DNA of 64,000 nucleotides, taken from positions 124,001 through 188,000 of the forward strand of contig DIYI01000017.1 of NCBI GenBank assembly GCA_002428965.1, written 5' to 3'. The position numbers were made by a program, and so were the translations under genes. Position 1 is the first letter of the stretch. Every line of letters begins with the position of its first letter. Shown here piece by piece: positions 60,728 to 64,000 of this stretch. The stretch is from Jejuia sp. UBA6058 (GTDB taxonomy: Bacteria > Bacteroidota > Bacteroidia > Flavobacteriales > Flavobacteriaceae). Under the pieces are notes generated by a model that saw only the letters and a list, made by a program, of their open reading frames with translations, did not search any database and was not told where the DNA came from.

Positions 60728-60768
60728 AATGAACCAGTTAGAAGGAGTAAAGATATAAAATACCGAAA

Positions 60769-61932
60769 TTACTTTGAAGCAAACAACATTACATCTTGTT
60801 CACTTACCTCAACGTCTCCAAGAATTATTAATCGCTCAACAACATTTCGTAATTCTCTAATATTTCCCGTCCAGTCATAATCTTGAAGTAATTCGATAGC
60901 TTTATCGGAAAAACTTTTCAATGCTGTTCCTTGCTCATTGGCAATTTTTTTCGCAAAATGATTTATTAATAAAGGAATGTCCTCACGTCTATCATTTAAG
61001 GCTGGCACTTTAATTAAAATTACAGCAAGTCTATGGTATAAATCTTCCCTAAACTTACCATCTTCAATCTCTTTCTTCAAATTTTTATTGGTGGCAGCAA
61101 CTACACGAACATCAACTTTAATATCCTTATCACTTCCTACACGCTGAATTCTACTTTCTTGCAGCGCCCTTAAAACCTTGGCCTGTGCGGAGAGACTCAT
61201 ATCTCCTATTTCATCTAAAAATATAGTACCACCATTGGCAGCTTCAAACTTTCCTGCTCTATCCTTATTGGCACTTGTAAAAGCGCCTTTTACATGACCG
61301 AACAATTCGCTTTCGATTAATTCGCTTGGTATGGCGGCACAATTTACTTCAATCATAGGCCCTTTTACCCTTTCACTTTTTTCGTGTAACCAATGTGCCA
61401 CCAATTCTTTTCCTGTCCCATTGGGCCCAGTAATTAAAACCCGTGCATCGGTTGGCGCTACTTTATCAATCATGTCTTTGATTTGAGAGATAGAATCACT
61501 CTCCCCTATCATTTCATACTTTTTACTTACCTTTTTCTTAAGAATCTTATTTTCAACAACAAGCTCCTTTCTGTCTAAAGCATTTCTAACGGTATTAAGT
61601 AATCGGTTTAAATCTGGTGGTTTTGAAATATAATCATATGCTCCAAGACGCATTGTATTTACTGCAGTATCTAAATCACCATGGCCAGAAATCATTACTA
61701 TAGGTGTTTCTGGTTTTATTTTGCGAGTAGCCTCTAACACCTCAACACCATCCATTTTTGGCATTTTTATATCGCATAAAATTAGATCGTAATCTGTTTT
61801 TTTAATTTTGTCCATTCCAGTTAAACCATCTTCAGCTTCTTCAACTTCGTAAGATTCGCTTTCCTCTGAAAGAATTTTAACCAGCACACGCCTTATGGCA
61901 GCTTCATCTTCAATAATTAATAGTTTCGGCAT
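60769..61932 (-). CDS. NtrC-like response regulator, AAA+ without DNA-binding domain
   Basis: 387 residues. REC domain (2-120) with phospho-acceptor Asp54 in CDIKMPKMDG, Thr/Ser in MISGHG and Lys in SKPP; AAA+ domain (143-387) with Walker A GPNGTGKE (169-176), Walker B GTIFLDEIGD (235-244) and the arginine-finger region. The sigma-54 loop reads GAFTSA (216-221) rather than GAFTGA, and the protein ends at about residue 387 right after the AAA+ lid, without the Fis HTH. It may act from solution or regulate something else. No histidine kinase gene is adjacent. Upstream of and 2 bases from the DUF6268 gene in reading order. Confidence 0.88.
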   Translation of the reverse strand: MPKLLIIEDEAAIRRVLVKILSEESESYEVEEAEDGLTGMDKIKKTDYDLILCDIKMPKMDGVEVLEATRKIKPETPIVMISGHGDLDTAVNTMRLGAYDYISKPPDLNRLLNTVRNALDRKELVVENKILKKKVSKKYEMIGESDSISQIKDMIDKVAPTDARVLITGPNGTGKELVAHWLHEKSERVKGPMIEVNCAAIPSELIESELFGHVKGAFTSANKDRAGKFEAANGGTIFLDEIGDMSLSAQAKVLRALQESRIQRVGSDKDIKVDVRVVAATNKNLKKEIEDGKFREDLYHRLAVILIKVPALNDRREDIPLLINHFAKKIANEQGTALKSFSDKAIELLQDYDWTGNIRELRNVVERLIILGDVEVSEQDVMLFASK

Positions 61933-61934
61933 AC

Positions 61935-62831
61935 TTATATTTTAAATTTTAAACCCGTTCTTAAATAAAATGCATTTAAATCATCTAATTTAAAAACTTC
62001 ATTTCTTTTTTCATCACGTAATACGTTATTTAATCTAAACGTATAACCCGAATACAAATACCAGACTAAATGTTTGGTAAACTTATAATCGTAACCTAAA
62101 CCACCTACAAGTACCGATAAAGAAACGCGATCAACACTTTGATTATCAATAGTAAACCTCTCTTGAACATTGGCAAAATATCCATCTAAACTTCCAAAAA
62201 TTTGCAGGCTGTTCTTAGAATTGATATAGTATTTTAAACTTGATTTGGGCACCCCTAAGCTAAAACCCCATTTATCATCTATATCTCTAGAATAGTTTAT
62301 AAATGGCAATGGAAAGGGTATACCAGTGGTGGCATTATACGTCAAACCTAAAATGAGACTATATGGTCGCTTTAAATTGGTATTCCATTTTTCATCTTTT
62401 ATAAAAAACACTCCTCCGTTTAAAAAGAAATCATCTCCAGTAATTGACTGCGTTAGCGTTGAAGCAATTCTAGGATTAAAATTAAAAGCTACTCTCCAAT
62501 TCTTCTTAGCTTTGAAAGTGTAACCTAAGTTTAAATCTACAATATGAACTAAATCCAAATTTTCAACATCAAAAGGATAATCATCCTCTAAGTTTAAAAA
62601 AATACTATTGTACTCTGCTCCGACAACTATATAGCAGTCCTCTTTTGTTTTGATTGGATAATTTAATGCAAATCTTAATCTAGTATACTGATCTTCAGAC
62701 TTACTTTTAGGTATAAATGAATACTCCACCCTAGCTAAATCTGTCAATTGGGCAAAGGTGTTTTGTAGAAATAAAACGCTACATGCGATTATAAAGAATT
62801 TGATCTTCAAATGATAAAAAATCCTTCCCAT
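61935..62831 (-). CDS. DUF6268 outer-membrane beta-barrel protein
   Basis: 298 residues, signal peptide (cleavage after NTFAQ, about residue 28). The mature part consists of amphipathic strands with short turns (RLRFALNYPIK, IVVGAEYNSIF, KKNWRVAFNFNPRIAS, GFSLGVPKSSLKYYINSKNSL) ending in the terminal FYLRTGLKFKI typical of a barrel C-terminus. DUF6268 is of unknown function. Its start overlaps the MscS stop by 1 base; 2 bases to the response regulator: one transcription unit. Confidence 0.8.
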   Translation of the reverse strand: MGRIFYHLKIKFFIIACSVLFLQNTFAQLTDLARVEYSFIPKSKSEDQYTRLRFALNYPIKTKEDCYIVVGAEYNSIFLNLEDDYPFDVENLDLVHIVDLNLGYTFKAKKNWRVAFNFNPRIASTLTQSITGDDFFLNGGVFFIKDEKWNTNLKRPYSLILGLTYNATTGIPFPLPFINYSRDIDDKWGFSLGVPKSSLKYYINSKNSLQIFGSLDGYFANVQERFTIDNQSVDRVSLSVLVGGLGYDYKFTKHLVWYLYSGYTFRLNNVLRDEKRNEVFKLDDLNAFYLRTGLKFKI

Positions 62832-63766
62832 TATTGACTTTCGGATGATTTAGAAATAATATGAATATCTCTCTGAGGGAATGGAATGGTTATATTGTTT
62901 GCTCTAAATAACTTATCAATTTCAAAACGTAAATCACTCTTTGGAATGGCACCAATAAAACTATCATTAAGCGAAAAGATTAATCTAAATTCTAAAGCAC
63001 TATCGCCAAAATTTTCAAACAAAACTAGGGGTTCGGGATATTTAAGTACCATAGTATGAGATTTTGCAGCCTTAAGCAATAGCTCCTTCACCAAATTCAC
63101 ATCACTACCATATGCAACACCTATAGTGACATGTTCTCTGGTAGTCTTACCGTTTTGCGTCCAATTATAAAGACTATTCCCTAGATATTGATGATTTGGA
63201 ATGATAAGGACCTTATTATCTATAGTTACAGCTCTTGTCGTGCGCAATTTAATTTCTTCGACCCTACCTACTTTCCCCTCCAACTCAATAATATCACCTA
63301 CTTGAACAGACCTATCAATAAGAATAAAAATTCCCGATATAATATCCTGGAAAAGCGTTTGTAATGCTAAACCAATACCAATTAATAATGCAGCAGAAGC
63401 AGCAAAAAAAGCAGTAACATTAAAACCACTTGCATCTAGAACGATAAGAATAACAACAAGATAAATAATCCATCTTGTAAAGGAAAACACTGTATTAAAC
63501 TTTACCTTATCCTCATTGGGCAATCTTCTGGTAACAAGTTTTTTTATCCACCTTAATAGAAAAGTGGTCATAATCATTACCAAAACCACCAAAATCAAAT
63601 ATTTAACCCTCAAAATTATTTGATGCGCGTCTGCCCCAGTACCATATTCAAAATCTATAATTTTAAAATCAAGGAACTCTTGTAAACCTTTACCAAATGA
63701 AGTCTCTTGAAGTACTTCTTCAATAGCATTGGTGTCTTTTTGTGTATGTTCCGTATTATTTTGCAT
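62831..63766 (-). CDS. Small-conductance mechanosensitive channel (MscS family)
   Basis: 311 residues. Three TM helices (about 55-75, 97-115, 125-148), the pore-lining TM3 with AALLIGIGLALQTLFQDIISGI (a conserved Ala/Gly pattern), then the MscS beta domain (GDIIELEGKVGRVEEIKLRTT) and a C-terminal alpha/beta domain (FRLIFSLNDSFIGAIPKSDL). Osmotic release valve or related ion channel. Overlaps the ABC permease stop and the DUF6268 start by one base each, so it is in an operon. Confidence 0.93.
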   Translation of the reverse strand: MQNNTEHTQKDTNAIEEVLQETSFGKGLQEFLDFKIIDFEYGTGADAHQIILRVKYLILVVLVMIMTTFLLRWIKKLVTRRLPNEDKVKFNTVFSFTRWIIYLVVILIVLDASGFNVTAFFAASAALLIGIGLALQTLFQDIISGIFILIDRSVQVGDIIELEGKVGRVEEIKLRTTRAVTIDNKVLIIPNHQYLGNSLYNWTQNGKTTREHVTIGVAYGSDVNLVKELLLKAAKSHTMVLKYPEPLVLFENFGDSALEFRLIFSLNDSFIGAIPKSDLRFEIDKLFRANNITIPFPQRDIHIISKSSESQ

Positions 63767-64000
63767 TAGTATTTAATCCACTTCAAAAGTTCTTTATAAG
63801 TTGGTTTCTTACCATACATTAAAATACCAACCCTATAAATTTTTGCAGCAAACCAAACTGTAAAAACAAAAGTGGCAATAAGCAACCCCAAAGACAATAA
63901 TTGTTGCCAAATGGGCACACCAAAAGGGATACGCATAAGCATAACCACCGGAGAGGTCAATGGAATAAAGGAAAATACTGAAGACACAGTACCGTGTGGA
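63766..64000 (-). CDS. ABC transporter permease, C-terminal end (start outside the window)
   Basis: Last 77 or so residues of an ABC-2-type permease: SSVFSFIPLTSPVVMLMRIP, a TM helix (LLSLGLLIATFVFTVWFAAKI) and a short cytoplasmic tail (YGKKPTYKELLKWIKY). The frame runs through the window edge at 64000; the GTG at 63987 is internal. Family resemblance is to the NatB/YhaP sodium-efflux type permeases. Operon with mscS (1-base overlap). Confidence 0.8.
   Translation of the reverse strand, partial: PHGTVSSVFSFIPLTSPVVMLMRIPFGVPIWQQLLSLGLLIATFVFTVWFAAKIYRVGILMYGKKPTYKELLKWIKY

Noticed and set aside
1..64000. tRNA, rRNA, CRISPR array, prophage, integrase or IS transposase
   Set aside because: None seen: no cloverleaf-like segments in the gaps, no regularly spaced repeats and no recombinase-type proteins.

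Overview
The window is AT-rich, with dense short-spaced genes, A-rich leaders without Shine-Dalgarno sequences, TAnnTTTG-type -7 boxes and many Bacteroidota-specific families (DUF4197, DUF4268, DUF6268, TlpA proteins with an N-terminal extra domain, a GH3/serine-hydrolase fusion, CcsB-CcsA fusion, IcmF). It is best read as chromosome of a marine Flavobacteriaceae species; the galactan-degradation locus points to life on red-algal polysaccharide. I see no rRNA, tRNA, CRISPR array, phage or transposase, and no gene-free stretch longer than 300 bases.

Layout. 1-4.0 kb: tail of an MFS transporter, a YpdA-like flavoprotein, a VOC protein, an Lrp/AsnC regulator and small lipoproteins. 4.0-16.5 kb: fused isobutyryl-CoA mutase (icmF), purU, an OmpA-like envelope protein, a thioredoxin-fold protein, a DUF4197 lipoprotein, a periplasmic-binding-like metal receptor, a MATE exporter, a HAD phosphatase and mscL. 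16.5-23.4 kb: the ccsBA cytochrome c assembly gene, a ZIP transporter and two methyltransferases, with three repeat-like intergenic elements. 23.4-28.5 kb: an accessory-looking pair (coiled-coil membrane protein plus SH3/ComEC-like metallo-beta-lactamase hydrolase), a TlpA protein and a beta-barrel.

29-37.4 kb is the most interesting part. A class III nucleotide cyclase-TPR protein is divergent from a sigma-54 activator whose N-terminus is a cyclic-nucleotide-binding domain. Right behind the activator lie three spaced copies of a 12-bp motif, then a textbook -24/-12 promoter, then an OsmC gene, a strong terminator-like hairpin and a pyruvate:ferredoxin oxidoreductase gene. This reads as a self-contained circuit: nucleotide signal, sigma-54 activator, redox/central-metabolism genes. 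37.5-44.9 kb: DUF3108 protein, a tandem pair of M28 peptidases, bshA (bacillithiol synthesis, functionally linked with the YpdA at the window start) and a GH3/serine hydrolase.

45-56.9 kb is a galactan utilisation locus without SusC/SusD: two GH16 enzymes, GH2 and GH29 in one minus-strand operon, a sodium:sugar symporter, and a divergent operon of a GntR-type regulator with galM, galK and galT. Extracellular cleavage of a galactan, uptake of galactose and entry through the Leloir pathway are thus encoded together. 57-64 kb: a carboxypeptidase-regulatory-like protein, a beta-helix lipoprotein, PPK2, an NtrC-like response regulator with an altered GAFTGA loop and no DNA-binding domain, a DUF6268 barrel, MscS and the C-terminal end of an ABC permease cut by the window edge.
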